This document shows, in pieces, positions 46,300 through 57,735 of a DNA stretch of 64,000 nucleotides (positions within the stretch are counted from its first letter, which is position 1; each line of letters opens with the position of its first letter). Source of the stretch: Synchiropus splendidus (lineage: Eukaryota > Chordata > Actinopteri > Syngnathiformes > Callionymidae); assembly GCF_027744825.2 (NCBI RefSeq), contig NC_071348.1:18943563-19007562 (forward strand), read 5' to 3'. The position numbers were made by a program, and so were the translations under genes. Under the pieces are notes generated by a model. That model saw only the letters and a program-made list of their open reading frames with translations. It made no database searches and was not told the origin of the DNA.

Positions 46300-47640
46300 C
46301 TCAATCGCGCGATGTGGTCCAACACCAATCTGGTGTGTGCTCATGACTCCTGTTTGGACCTGGCTAGAATCAACCAGTAGTCCAAGTACGTCAGAATCCG
46401 CACACCCTGTCTCCTTAGTGGTTCGAGCCCCGCCTTCATGCACTTGGCGAAGGTGCGAGGCACAAGACACTAGAAACTGTGTTGTGGAAGTAGGCGTGTG
46501 CAAGATCTATGGAGGTCATCCACTCTCACACTCTGACGCACTCCAGGAGTCTCCTGCTGGTCCGGAACCGCTATCTGGTCATGAATTGGTTGAGGAGACT
46601 GAGGTGCAGAACATGTCTCCACTGTGTCTTTTTGGGTCCTAGAAAGTACCTGGAGTAAAACCTAGCGTATCTGGATCGCTTTGCCACTCGTACAATTACT
46701 TCCTTTGACAGGAGAGCGCGGTCCTCCTCCATCAGACACGACAGCTGGTTCTCTGAGTTCACCCAGGTCCACGTGGTGTCGCAGAACCTCGGGGTTGACT
46801 GTGAATCTGAAAGACGTGTCAATGACCGAATATCTTCTCGATCCATATGGGCAGGTGAGGAGACAGGCGCTTTCAATTCAGAAGATACTCTTTCAAGACT
46901 GGCGACCTGACCACAGGAGAGGACTCCGGGTAGGGTCCAGGATGACAGGGTCGTCGGTGCACAGCGCCCACTCCTCTGGGCACTTCAAGTCCCGCTGGTT
47001 GTTCAAAAACAGACTTGCTTTTTTCAGCTGAGCCATCAGAGGAAGTAGGGCCACCAAACTTGTATTGTACCTTGATCTGACACAGCAATTCTTCTGAGAT
47101 GGACACCCGAGGGACCGGCCCAATCTCAGAAAGAGATGACTAGGCAGGACGATGTCCTGCTTGCCTCTGAGAGGTTTGGAGGGCTGCAGAGAACAGAATC
47201 ACAGACAGACATCGCATCAGACATCGCGTGAGGGAGCTGAGAACAGAGCAGGTCTGGCACGCAGCGCCTACTGTGAGAGCCTCTCAAGTGGTGGCTTTCA
47301 CAGTCCTGTGGCGACCCCTGCTAAAAACTGGCGAGTCTGAGGAATAAGAAGAGTTAATGGCAGAATTGAAACTCCCCTGACTTTTGGCTAGAACGAAACG
47401 TGAGAGAGTGGAAAGAGTTATCTGACACCTCTGCTTCTAATTGTGGAGAAGCTAAGGAAAAACATAACTTCTTGGCTCCTGAAACCTCCCCGTCTCCTGA
47501 GACAACGTCAAACAAAAACACATTTTTGAAGCCGGAGTTCGCACTGACTGGAACCGGAGGTGAACTTGGCGGTGATAAGCCCTAATTTTGGGCAGACAGG
47601 AAACAGACCCGATACCAATGTAATGCAGCTTATTTTTTAT
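46300..47640 (-). pseudogene. DIRS-like reverse transcriptase and upstream region, minus orientation
   Basis: Inverted copy of 35,520-36,840. The frame 46,571-46,876 holds ARFYSRYFLGPKKTQW and LHLSLLNQFM; further down come AYFHNTVSSV and, at about 46,366-46,390, the box reading YLDYWLI. This is the same D-to-Y replacement as in the plus-strand copy. The upstream part (46,880-47,640) is the presumed gag-like region, without an intact frame. Confidence 0.65.
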
Positions 47641-47649
47641 TTTACATAC

Positions 47650-48192
47650 AATGATTTATTTGTAGGCTTTTGGAGGGAGCGGAGGTGAGAGCAGCCGACT
47701 GGTCTCTCCAAGAGGAGCTGCGAGGATCAGTGCAGCTACGATCCAGATGGCTGGGCTCACCCCGCCCCTTCGACCAGCGACAGTGTTCCACCTGGGCGGC
47801 GGCTGTGTGTGGAGGAGGCGCCGCGAGCAGAGCACCACGCCAACGGGCTGTTGGATCTCCAAAATCTCTGGTGGAGTGAGAGAGGTTCTGCGATGGATGA
47901 GTCTGTCCATGGAGCTCATAAAGAGCGCGATGATCTTCTCAAGCGCTATGTGCTGGTTGCCGACTGCGTTGACACCATTCCACTGCGCGATGCTAGGATG
48001 GTCACTCCTCAGGGGAGAAGTCAAGCTCAAGGGGCGGGGGTATCGCGCATCGCAAATCGCGCACGACTTCTGAGTGAGAGGGAACACAGCGCCACAATTC
48101 CAAACCCTCCACCTAAGCAGTAAACTCCTTACCTGACCACGTGTAGTGCTAGTGCCACCGGAGTGTCAGAACTGCGCCGGGAATAGTCCGGA
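47650..48192 (-). repeat. DIRS-like terminal block, inner part (split from 51,300-51,625 by a LINE)
   Basis: Inverted match to 34,970-35,470 and 38,755-39,330. It ends at GGGAATAGTCCGGATATC, where the LINE tail begins; the rest of the block continues at 51,300. Confidence 0.75.
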
Positions 48193-48359
48193 TATCTTCC
48201 AGAATCAGAATCAGAATCAGAATCAGAATGAGATTTATTGCCATGGTCAGTGGGGAGCCCACTGACTAGGAAAGTGCCTTGGAATAAAGTGCAACAAAAA
48301 ACAAATAAAATAAAATAAAATAAAATAAAATAAATAGAATAACATAACAACAAGGCTGT

Positions 48360-50825
48360 TCACAAATTTAACAGTCTGATGGCCGAGGGGCAGAAGCTGT
48401 TCCTGTGACGGGAGTTTCTGGTCGGGATGGACCGTAGCCTCCTGCCAGAGGGGAGAGGAACAAACAGTCCATGTCCAGGGTGAGAAGGGTCGGCTCTGAT
48501 CCGACCTGCACGTCTCTGGGTCCTAGAGGCATACAGGTCCTGAAGAGGTGGCAGGCTGCAACCGATCACCTTCTCAGCAGAACGTACGATGCGCTGCAGT
48601 CGGCTCTTGTCCCTGGAGGTGGTGCTGTTGTACCAGACGGTGATAGAGGAGGTGAGGATGGACTGGATGATGGCCGTATAGAACTCCACCAGCAACTTCG
48701 TCGGCAGTCGTAGTTTCCGTACCTGCCTCAGAAAGAACATTCTCTGCTGGGCCTTCCTGATGAGGGACCTGATGGTTGGCTCCCATTTGAGGTCCTCATT
48801 GATGGTGGTTCCCAGGAAGTAGAAGGAGTCCACAATAGGAATAGGTAAACCAGCCAACATGAGAGGGGACCGAGAAACTGTGACTCTCCTGAAGTCTATG
48901 ACCATCTCCACTGTCTTCTGGGCATTGAGCTCCAGGTTGTTGTGGCTGCACCAGGACACTAGCCGCTCCACCTCCCTCCTGTAAGCCGACTCATCTCCAT
49001 CTGAGATGAGCCCAATGATGGTGGTGTCATCCGCAAACTTGATCAGCTTCACGGACTCGTGGCTGGAGGTGCAGCAGTTAGTGTACAGAGAGAAGAGCCA
49101 TGGTGAGAGAACACAGCCCTGAGGAGACCCGATGTTGAGGGTCCGAGTGTCGGAGACAGTCGTCCCCAGCCTCACACGCTGACTTCGGCTGGTCAGGAAG
49201 TCTGTAATCCATCTGCAGAGGGAGTCAGGCACGTCCAGCTGGCCAAGCTTGTCTTCAAGCAGAGCTGGAAGAATTGTGTTAAAGGCAGAGCTGAAGTCCA
49301 CAAACAGGATCCTGGCATAGGTTCCTGGGCAGTCCAGATGCTCCAGAACGAAATGAAGGGCCTGGTTCACTGCATCGTCCGCAGATCTGTTGGCTCTGTA
49401 GCCAAACTGCAATGAGTGCAGGTGAGAAGCAGTGATAGATTTCAGGTGGGACAGAACCAGGCGCTCAAAGGACTTCATGACCACAGACGTCAGTGCCACC
49501 GGTCTGTAGTCATTCAGTCCTGTGATCCTGGCCTTCTTGGGAACAGGGATGATAGTGGTGGACTTAAAGCAGGCAGGTACATGACAGGACACCAAGGAAG
49601 CATTGAAGATGTCCGTGAACACTGGAGCCAGCTCAGCAGCACAATGCCTCAGGATGGCAGGGGAAACTCTGTCCGGACCCGCCGCCTTCTGAAGGTTCAG
49701 CCTCCTGAACTGAGTGTGCACGTCCTCGTCCATGATGTCAAGAGAAAGAGGAAGAGGGGGGAGGTGAGGGGGTGGCTCATCAAAAGTGTCTGTGATCGAC
49801 TTTGCTGTCTCAGTGACATCGTTCATCTTAGTTGTGTCACTAAGAGACAGCATAGTCCTTTGTTGTAAAGTGGAACATGGGGCTGGAGAGACCGCAGAGG
49901 TGTTGGTGCAAAAGGGCTGCTCAAAGCGACAATAGCAGTTGTTCAAGTCCTGTGCAAGAGCGAGGTTGTTCAGAGTGTGGGGGGCACGTGGCTTGTAGTT
50001 AGTGGGCACCTTGAGCCCTCTCCACACCACAGCCGAGTCATTGGCTGAGAACTGCTGCGTTAGTTTGTCAGAGTATGCGGCCTTAGCTTTCTTCAGCTCC
50101 CTCTGAAACCGATACTTCATCTCTTTGTAGCAGTTCCTGCCCCCACTCTTGCGAGCTGCCACCTTCTCCTGTCTGATCTGGTTGAGTTTAGTTGTGAACC
50201 AAGGTTTGTCATTTGCATAACTCACCTTGGTGCGGGTTGGAACTATGCACTCTTCACAGTAGCTGATCCATGAAGTCACAGTGTCTGTATACTCATCCAG
50301 ATTGTTGGTGGCAGCCCTGAACACTTCCCAGTCTGTGGTCTCCATGCAAGACTGCAGCTCCTCTTTAGCTTCACTTGTCCAGATCTTCATGCTCCTCACA
50401 ACAGGCTTTGCCAGCTTCAGCTTCTGCTTGTATGTAGGAACAAGATGAACCATCAAGTGTTCAGAGAGACCCAGTGCAGCTCGAGGGAGGGCGGTATAAG
50501 AGTTGCGGAGCGATGAGTAACAGTGATCCAGCACGCTCTGCTCTCTGGTGGAACATTTTACAACCTGCCTGTACCTGGGAAGCTCCTCACTCAGAGTCGC
50601 CTTGTTGAAGTCACCAAGCACAATCACAGGAGAGTCCGGGAAAGTTCGCTCCACATGCAGAAGCTGATCCGCGAGCGCACTCTGAGCCTCACGTACATTC
50701 GCGCTGGGCGGGATATATATGGGAGCCAGAATGAATGAAGCGAACTCACGTGGGGAGTAAAACGGCTTACAGTTCACGATCAGACATTCCAGAGAGGGAG
50801 AGCAGTGCTGAAAGATCACCGTCAC
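48360..50825 (-). CDS. LINE endonuclease C-terminal part and reverse transcriptase
   Basis: 821 open residues. The first 120 or so finish the apurinic-like endonuclease ([21 protein letters not shown] near residues 67-77; DHCYSS). The reverse transcriptase follows: [12 protein letters not shown] near residue 507, [16 protein letters not shown] near 550 and the catalytic [12 protein letters not shown] near 595. It ends [11 protein letters not shown], a usual CR1/L2/Rex1 ending. The start ATG is simply the first in frame after a break; the true start lies in the 176-residue frame upstream. This part is intact. Confidence 0.85.
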   Translation of the reverse strand: MTVIFQHCSPSLECLIVNCKPFYSPREFASFILAPIYIPPSANVREAQSALADQLLHVERTFPDSPVIVLGDFNKATLSEELPRYRQVVKCSTREQSVLDHCYSSLRNSYTALPRAALGLSEHLMVHLVPTYKQKLKLAKPVVRSMKIWTSEAKEELQSCMETTDWEVFRAATNNLDEYTDTVTSWISYCEECIVPTRTKVSYANDKPWFTTKLNQIRQEKVAARKSGGRNCYKEMKYRFQRELKKAKAAYSDKLTQQFSANDSAVVWRGLKVPTNYKPRAPHTLNNLALAQDLNNCYCRFEQPFCTNTSAVSPAPCSTLQQRTMLSLSDTTKMNDVTETAKSITDTFDEPPPHLPPLPLSLDIMDEDVHTQFRRLNLQKAAGPDRVSPAILRHCAAELAPVFTDIFNASLVSCHVPACFKSTTIIPVPKKARITGLNDYRPVALTSVVMKSFERLVLSHLKSITASHLHSLQFGYRANRSADDAVNQALHFVLEHLDCPGTYARILFVDFSSAFNTILPALLEDKLGQLDVPDSLCRWITDFLTSRSQRVRLGTTVSDTRTLNIGSPQGCVLSPWLFSLYTNCCTSSHESVKLIKFADDTTIIGLISDGDESAYRREVERLVSWCSHNNLELNAQKTVEMVIDFRRVTVSRSPLMLAGLPIPIVDSFYFLGTTINEDLKWEPTIRSLIRKAQQRMFFLRQVRKLRLPTKLLVEFYTAIIQSILTSSITVWYNSTTSRDKSRLQRIVRSAEKVIGCSLPPLQDLYASRTQRRAGRIRADPSHPGHGLFVPLPSGRRLRSIPTRNSRHRNSFCPSAIRLLNL

Positions 50826-51297
50826 GTCCGTACACCAGCTCCTGAACCCGGTCCGCGCGGTGAAGCTGGAAACCCTCCAGATGAAGCGCAGTGTCCGGGA
50901 TGAGATCGCTCAACCACGTCTCCGTGAAACACAAAACACAAGAGGAGGAGAAGTCTCTGTTCCGTCTCAACATCAGCGCCAGTTCATCCATCTTATTGCT
51001 GAGCGACCGGACGTTGGAGAGGATTATCCCGGGAAGCGGAGTGCGCGATCCTCTTCGACGAAGGCGAACGAGTGCACCGGCACGTTTCCCTCTCCTCCTC
51101 AGTTTCTTCCGCCCAGCCAAAAGATGAACTAACTCCGTAACTGACACCACAAATACTGGTAGTAAGTCAGACGGAGTCAGAGCCCTGATGTTCATCAACT
51201 GATCTCGTGTGTAAAAACACGCAGATGCTCCATCAAAACACAAAAATAAACAAAATAACATGCACGATAATTCCAGGTCAGCCTTCGTCGGCGCCAT
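50767..51297 (-). pseudogene. LINE N-terminus and endonuclease start, frameshifted
   Basis: 176 residues from MAPTKADLELS. Endonuclease motifs IILSNVRSLSNKMDEL and VLCFTETWLSD are visible (about residues 90-130). After HRADR the frame lacks the usual S-G-K-x-R-G-G-G segment and runs to a stop overlapping the 821-residue frame, so a small deletion with frame change near 50,835-50,850 separates the two. This probably disables the element. Confidence 0.75.
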
Positions 51298-51299
51298 CT

Positions 51300-51625
51300 T
51301 GTCAGCATTACCTCTTACCTGCAGTTATGGGCAGACAACACGCGGTCGTGCCCTGTGTGTAGTCTCGCCATTCAACGCCAGCGGGCCGTTAGTGAAGTGG
51401 GATGATTCTTGAGATGGCGGTGGAGAGAGAGCTCAACTTCGATACGACGGGCAGCGGATGTGCTTGACTCCACCACACGGAACTCAGCTAACTCTGGGAA
51501 CAGAGTCTCCAGATCAACCTCATAGCAGCGGCTGGCTCTCGTCAAACTCATCCCATGGCTTGGAAGCAGGAAATGTGGAACGGTTCAGCTGCTTGTAGGC
51601 CAGTCGCAGCGCCCTATTCGTCGAG
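51300..51625 (-). repeat. DIRS-like terminal block, outer part
   Basis: Inverted match to 38,405-38,740, including AACGCCAGCGGGCCGTTAGT and CCATGGCTTGGAAGCAGG. It ends CCAGTCGCAGCGCCCTATTC next to satellite, the same junction as at 38,405. Confidence 0.75.
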
Positions 51626-53600
51626 GTTTAGTGTTGAATATACTAGAAAGAGTGTTTCTCCTATAGCTGTAGGTGAAATTCTCATATTCTAAGTCACCCC
51701 TCTAAGCAGTGAGTGAACAGCGCAGAAAACATGTTTTCAGCCGGAGGGACTGTGGTTTTCAGACCAACAAAAATAGAAATCTTGATAACTCTCTGAAACC
51801 ACTTGAATTAGTTCTGAGGTTGAATTAGTCCTGCAGCTACTAGAATGAAGGCTTCTGCTGTGAAGTCAGGATAAATTTTCATGTTCTCAGGCTTCCCTGA
51901 GCAGTGACTGAACAGTACAGAATATAATATATATAATATAATAATATAGAGTTTTCAGCAAGAAAGAAAGTGGGTTTCGGACTGGCAAAAATAAAATTGT
52001 TGATTACCCTCAAAAAACACACGTTTAGTGTTGTATATACTAGAAAGAATTTTTTTCCTATAGTTGCTGGTGATATTTTCATGTTCTGAGGCACTTTTGA
52101 TCAGTGAGTGAACAGTGCAGAAAAAGTTTTCAGCCTGAGTGAAGCTGGTTTTCAGACCGACTTAAATAATAAAACAATTAATATAAATAATCTTGATAAC
52201 TCTCTTAAATCACTTTAGACAGGTTGAATTAGTTCTGCAACCAGTAGAAATACCTTTTCTGCTGTAGTGGCAGGTGAAATTTTAATCTTCTGAGAAATCG
52301 CTGGGCAGTGAGTGAACAGTGTGTTCACTCACTGTCACAAATGCGTTGTCAGCCAAAGAAAAAGTGGGTTTCGGACAGTCAAAGATAAAAATGTTAATAA
52401 CCCTCTAAAAACAGTTCAAAATGTAGGTTTAGTGTTGAATATACTCGAAAGAGTGAAATCAGTAACAGTTGCAGGAGACATTTTTATGTTCGGAGTCTAT
52501 TCTGATAAGTGAGTGCACGGTGCAGAAAACGCGTTCTCAGCCCGAGTGATTGTGGTTTTCAGACCAACAACGATAAACATGTTGATAACTCTCTGAAACC
52601 ACTCTGAGTGGTTGAATTAGTTCTGCAGCTCCAAGAAAGACGCCTTCTGCTATAGAGTCAGGTGAAATTTTCATGTTCTTTGGCATCGATGAGAGTGAAC
52701 AGAGCAGAAAAAGCCTTTTCAGGCCGAGAGAAGCTCAGTTTCTGACCAGGAAAAAAAAAAAAAAAGTTGATAACCCCCTGAAATTTTGTTCAGAAATGTA
52801 GGATTCGTGTTAATTATACTAGATAGAGAGTTTTTCCTATAGTTGCAGGAGAAATTTTCATGATCTCAGGCATCCGTGAGCAGTGAGTGAACGGTGCGTA
52901 AAACGCGTTTTCGGCCAAAAAAAGGTGGTTTAAAGACCGACACAAATAAAAATGTTGATTGCTCTCTTCAATCACTTCAGACAGGTTGAATTAGTTCTGC
53001 ACCCAGGAGAAATACCTTTTCTGCTAAAGTGGCAGGTCAAATTTTCATCTTCTGAGGAATCGCTCAGCAGTGAGTGAACAGTGCGTAAAATGCGTTTTCG
53101 GACCGGCAAAAATTTAATTTTTGATAACCCTCTAAAAACATGTCAGAAATGTAGGTTTACTGTTGAATATACCAGGAAGAATGTTTTTCCTATAGTTGCA
53201 GGTGATATTTTCATGTTCTGAGACTATTCTGAGCAGTGGGTGAACAGGGCAGAAAACGCGTTTTCAGCCCGAGAGAGGCTGAGCAGGAAAAAAAAAAACT
53301 TTATAACCCCCTGAAATACAGTTCAGAAATCTTGGTGTTGGTGGTGGTGTTAATTATACTAGAAAGAGTGTTTTTCCTTTAGTTGCAGGAAAAAAATTTC
53401 ATTATCTCAAGCATACATGAGCAGTGAGTGAACAGTGCATAAAACGCATTGTCAGCCAAAGAAAAGGTGGTTTACAGATCGTCGAAAATAAGTGTTCATA
53501 ACTCTGTTAAATCACTTTAGACAGGTTGAATTAGTTCTGCACCCAGTACAAAGACCCTTTCTGCTATAGTGGCAGGTGAAATTTGCATCTTCTGAGGAAC
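51626..53600 (-). repeat. Satellite array C, 187-bp family
   Basis: About 10 monomers in the same orientation as array B. It contains an AT-rich insertion near 51,920-51,945 and an expanded block near 52,315-52,330 (GTGTTCACTCACTGTC). Confidence 0.85.
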
Positions 53601-54165
53601 ACTCTATGTATGAGGGGCTGTTAATGCTACATCTTCACAACCCATTCATTCATTCAGGCTGAATAGACCACGGGCGAGGTGTTCCGGACTGCGCTAATCT
53701 GCCACCTGTGCACACACTCACACGAGGGTGTGCTGCAACCTGTTCATGCGAGGGGTTTGTTGGTCGCAGTGTTATCCAGTTTCATATACTGCTGGTGCCT
53801 TCGCATATAATTGGAAGCGGATTAGGTGCAATAAAATGCGCATTACCTTGACGGCCATCCGGCAAAGAAGACAGCGCTGCCAGTCAGGACGCCGGTTAAG
53901 GATGGCCATGGTTTTGTCCCATGGATTCCTGGTCAGTCCGCAAAGCCATGTGCTCAAGATGACTTCATGGGTGATTCAGAATTCCAGATGGGTTCTTGAC
54001 ATACGGCGACCCTGCAGTTTACCAGATCATGACTACATGCTTTGGTGGTCGGCAGAAGCTAAACGGCGTTGCTCCCGTAACTAGAAGGATGATGGCATCA
54101 CTAGCTATGAATGACTGGCGCGTCAGGGCCCACGGCAATCCTTCTCCCCTGAGTGTGATGACACC
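53601..54165 (+). repeat. DIRS-associated non-coding segment (inverted partner of 43,690-44,180)
   Basis: Contains CATTCATTCATTCAGGCTG and CACACTCACACGAGGGTGTG. The open frame at 53,728-54,084 (118 codons) lies wholly in this repeat and resembles no protein family, so I do not call it a gene. Confidence 0.5.
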
Positions 54166-54385
54166 TCAGTCCTGCCTGACGTTTCCGTGGTCCAGAGGAG
54201 GCGCTCCGCTCGTCTTCAGATCTCAAGATTCTTCGCTTCATGTGCCAGATCCAGCTGTAATTTCACAATTGTAATTTCACAATTACAGAGTCACTGACTC
54301 ACTCCTCTCTAATTTCACAATCATATTTTGCAGAGTGCCCTGGCACTTCCAGTGAAGTAGAAAGGCTGGTGTAATATTCCTTGTG
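54166..54385 (+). repeat. Dispersed repeat, copy 2
   Basis: Matches 34,490-34,735 in the same orientation; the CTGTAATTTCACAATT unit is locally doubled here. Confidence 0.7.
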
Positions 54386-55035
54386 ACGAGTGGGGTTTGT
54401 CATAGGACATGGTGGACATGATTTGGGCCAAGTTTGGGCTCCCACTGGCGGACCTCTTTGCCAACAGTGTTTGTTGCCGGAGGGCCTCCTTCACACCTTC
54501 CCTCCACCTCGCCTCCTCCTTCAGTTGATGAGGAGGATTCAGAAGGTGAGAGTGATTCTATTGGCGGCAGATAACCCCAGCTCGATCTGGTACCCAGAGA
54601 TGTCGCAGATGTGAGCCTGCAGCAGGTAGTAGAAATTATGAGGGGTCCACACCCGTTTAATGCTGAACGGGTGTGGACTGCTGTCTGTTGGGTAAACATC
54701 CACTGCTAGTCCAGTTAAAGCAGGGAGACAAGACAAAGACCCACCTCGCATCTGCCCCTATTGGGATCTTCAATTGGTATTAAGTCTGACTCTGAAGCTC
54801 TCTTGGAGCCACTTGATCAGACTCCTTTGGAGCTGGTGGCTTACAAAACAGCTCTTCTCCTGGCTCTGGCCTCCATCAGGAGGGTTTGGAGAACTATGTG
54901 CCTTCTCGATTAGTCCTGACTGTATTTCATGTATTCCTGTGAGGGCACTGAGAGCTTATCTAAATGCAGTCAAGGCCTTCAGGAAAACAGAGAAGCTGTG
55001 GGTGGCACTGGCAGGTGGTAAAATGGGGCAACATC
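54386..55035 (+). mobile_element. DIRS-like recombinase fragment, copy 3
   Basis: Plus-strand remnant. 54,745-54,900 matches the CPYWDLQLVL-type recombinase start, followed by the LLWSWWLTKQ region out of frame. 54,430-54,600 holds PPRWP-like remnants preceding it. It is cut at 55,036 by the terminus of Polinton-like element III. Confidence 0.55.
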
Positions 55036-55260
55036 AGAGAGAAGAAGGATACACCAAAATGTCAAAACTGTTTGATTTATGGCCCTGGAGATAATAAAAT
55101 GCCTCCCCTTCCGGAGGTAATAAAACCACCCCTCCCCCTTTTTATATAAAAAAGAAATTAAAATAATAACCCCTCCCCTTTTTTATATAAAAAGAAATTA
55201 AAATAATACCCCTCCCCCTTTTTTATATAAAAAGAAATTAAAATAATAACCCTTCCCTCG
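55036..55260 (+). repeat. Left terminal repeat of element III
   Basis: AGAGAGAAGAAGGATACACC, then AAAATGTCAAAACTG and three to four copies of the roughly 40-bp CCCCTCCC / TTTTTATATAAA / AAATTAAAATAATA unit. Closest match is the inverted end at 31,060-31,326. Confidence 0.75.
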
Positions 55261-56060
55261 GAGGTCAAGGTCAACCTGTGTGATGCATGGGTGGGAGGCC
55301 GCTACATCCTCGCAGCCGCAACAAACGGTTAGGTCTGGTAGGAGGTCAGGTAGGGTCTGCTCGAGGGGAGGGGTTTGAGTGGCTCTGGAGGATTACCTTA
55401 AGAATGTGGGGGGGAAAAAAAAAAGAAAAAATAAGATATTGAAAATAAAACTTTAAAGTTTCAGCATTAGTCAATGTTCAAGCTGTTTCTGCATTGTCGA
55501 CTAAATAATCTAAACGTGATAGTAGCTACAATATTAATTCTGGTTTAAACGTTTTAGAAGTTATTTAACATCTTAAACAGTTTTTCATTCTTGAAATATT
55601 TCTTAAAGATAAAACAGTAGAAAGAAAACACTTTTTTTTTTTTAGTCTTCACTAATAGTTCAAATGACACAGCTACACAACTCATGCATCATTTTTTCAA
55701 AATGTGTTTAAAACAGATAATTTCTACTTGTAAAATACTTTTTAGTTTTTCAGAAAATAAGGTTGAGTGAACAAGGATAAAACAAAAGAAAGAAATACCT
55801 TTAGTTTTCAGAAAATAAGGTTGAGTGAACAAGGATAAAACAAAAGAAAGAAATACCTTTAGTTTTCAGCATTAGTTCAAATGACACAGCTATCCAATTC
55901 GCATGAGTTTCTGTTGAATTAGTCTATTTAATTTTATACCCTGTGTGAGTTTGAAACAATGCATTTTTACTTACTCAGGAAATACTTTGAAAAAATGAGG
56001 TCAACAGAGGGGGGACAACAGTCATTAGGTCTGACTCTTTCTCAGACACTGAAACAGAGT
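55261..56060. repeat. Subterminal region of element III
   Basis: Homologous to 8,601-9,420. It has two direct copies of the roughly 58-bp unit (AAGGTTGAGTGAACAAGGAT) at 55,758 and 55,817, fewer than element II. Confidence 0.75.
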
Positions 56061-56226
56061 CCGTGGTAACCGGTTAATTTGCTGAGGAGATGTGAGTTCT
56101 TTCCCGACCGGTTGAATCTTCAAAAGAGACAATCTGAAGACAGAGAGGTCTGTCTGAAGACAAACCTCATTCGTCTATCTGAAGGCAAACCTCGCTGTTC
56201 AGACTGAGTGAGCACACACACACACA

Positions 56227-56258
<32 letters not shown>

Positions 56259-56279
56259 GGCAGGCAGGCAGGCAGGCAG

Positions 56280-56327
<48 letters not shown>

Positions 56328-56342
56328 CACACGGCTGTAGAC
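56061..56342. repeat. Stretch absent from element II, with (CA)n-(CGCA)n-(GGCA)n microsatellite
   Basis: A short repeated motif (GTCTGAAGACA-like, three times near 56,130-56,205), then 56,213-56,325 of CA, CGCA, GGCA and CA repeats. Confidence 0.8.
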
Positions 56343-56925
56343 CCCTCCTTTTCAAATTGCATCATTTGACAGCGGAAAAGTTTACTCCTCTGAGCTATCT
56401 AGCAAATGCTGAGCTCTTCCAACATTGTTTAATCCAAAATCAACACAGGTATCGTCTAGCCCCTACCCGCACGAATGGTGTATTTAGATGACACCGATCA
56501 GACCACATTTTACAACGGTTCAGGTGTAACCTTTGCTGTTGACCAGTCCTTACACAACTTCATACGACACCTTTTAAAATTGCATCATTTGACAGCGGAA
56601 AAGTTTACTCCTCTGAGCTATCTAGCAAACGCTGAGCTCTTCCAACATTGTTTAATCCAAAATCAACACAGGTATCGTCTAGCCCCTACCCGCACGAATG
56701 GAGTATTTAGATGACACCGATCAGACCACATTTTACAACGGTTCAGGTGTAACCTTTGCTGTTGACCAGGCCTTACACAACTTCATACGACACCTTTTAA
56801 AATTGCATCATTTAACAACGGAAAAGTTTACACCTCTGAGCTATCTAGCAAACGCTGAGCTCTTCCAACATTGTTTTATCCAAAATCAACAAGGTATCAC
56901 CTAGACCCTTCCCACGCTAAGGAGT
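56343..56925 (+). repeat. 223-bp tandem repeat at the start of the early gene
   Basis: About two and a half copies; TATTTAGATGACACC recurs at 56,481 and 56,704, with a related start at 56,925. Each copy encodes TTFYNGSGVTFAVDQ followed by FIRHLLKLHHLT and SYLANAELFQHC, related to the exon-a peptide at 56,950-57,000 and at 9,425-9,470. The period is not a multiple of three, so copies are not joined in one frame. GT follows each AATCAACACAG, but the gap to the next copy is only about 39 bases, too short for a typical intron. Either non-coding relics or alternative first exons. Confidence 0.7.
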
Positions 56926-56931
56926 ATTTAG

Positions 56932-57699
56932 GTGACCATGATCCAGACCATGCTTTACATCAGTTCAGGGGTAACCTTTGCTGCTGACCAGACCATCCAG
57001 AACTCCATCCAACTCCTTTTCAAACGGACACCAATTGCGCTATGGACGCCTCCTCCTCTGCACTCCGTAGGTGAATATATCTATATGTATACAGTATATC
57101 TGTGTATCTACATATACAAGTATTATAAGAATTATATAAAACGTTATGTCATGTTTATCACATCTCTTTTCATTCACAGACGTCGTCACCCATCTGTGTG
57201 ACGTTCATTTAACACAGAGTGATACAGGTAAAAACATTTAATTATTTTATAATTTGATGTTAATATCTCAATTATGTACTACAACAGCCTTTCTTCTATA
57301 TTTCAGACATTATTGGCTCCTCGAATAACTTCCCTGAGAGGTTGATAGACGTTGAGGAGCTCGAGCAGTTAATGCGTCCAAGTTTTGAATACGACGGCGT
57401 CCACACGGATCCGACGGCGGTGAATCCGAGAGTGAGGATTCGAGAGAGCAGCGCTGAGGTGATTTACCCTCCCGCAGCTCCGAACACGCCGTCTATTATA
57501 ATAATCGACAGCGAGGACGAGTTCACCACTCCTTGTCCGGGACCGAGTACTGGAAATCAACCGTCGGGAAGAAATCAACGCTCTCTGAGTCGTAAGCGTC
57601 GGTATAATTCATCACAGAAGGGAGGACCATTGCGAACCATCGGTGAGAAGGAGACACCGATTCTAATCATTATTACGTTAACTAGGTAAAGAATAATGG

Positions 57700-57735
<36 letters not shown>

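Larger units (their letters stand above)
48193..51300 (-). mobile_element. CR1/L2/Rex-like LINE, nearly complete
   Basis: About 3.1 kb inserted in a DIRS-like terminal block. The 3' end on the minus strand has an AATAAA signal followed by a short tandem tail of ATTCTG hexamers (48,197-48,232), a feature of CR1-clade elements; an (ATTTT)n tract lies at 48,305-48,340. It carries an endonuclease start and an 821-residue reverse-transcriptase frame. It is the best-preserved retroelement here, so probably the youngest. Confidence 0.85.

Noticed and set aside
53728..54084. 118-residue open frame
   Set aside because: Lies in a repeat whose inverted partner at 43,690-44,180 does not preserve the frame.
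56120..56355. Cys-Val and Cys-Leu-Pro-Ala repeat frames
   Set aside because: Translations of CA/CGCA/GGCA microsatellite; the same applies to Cys-Val frames at 10,723, 14,495 and 58,072.
57180..57227. LxCxE retinoblastoma-binding motif in exon b (HLCDVH)
   Set aside because: The glutamate is missing; adintovirus-like oncogene assignment cannot be supported on this.
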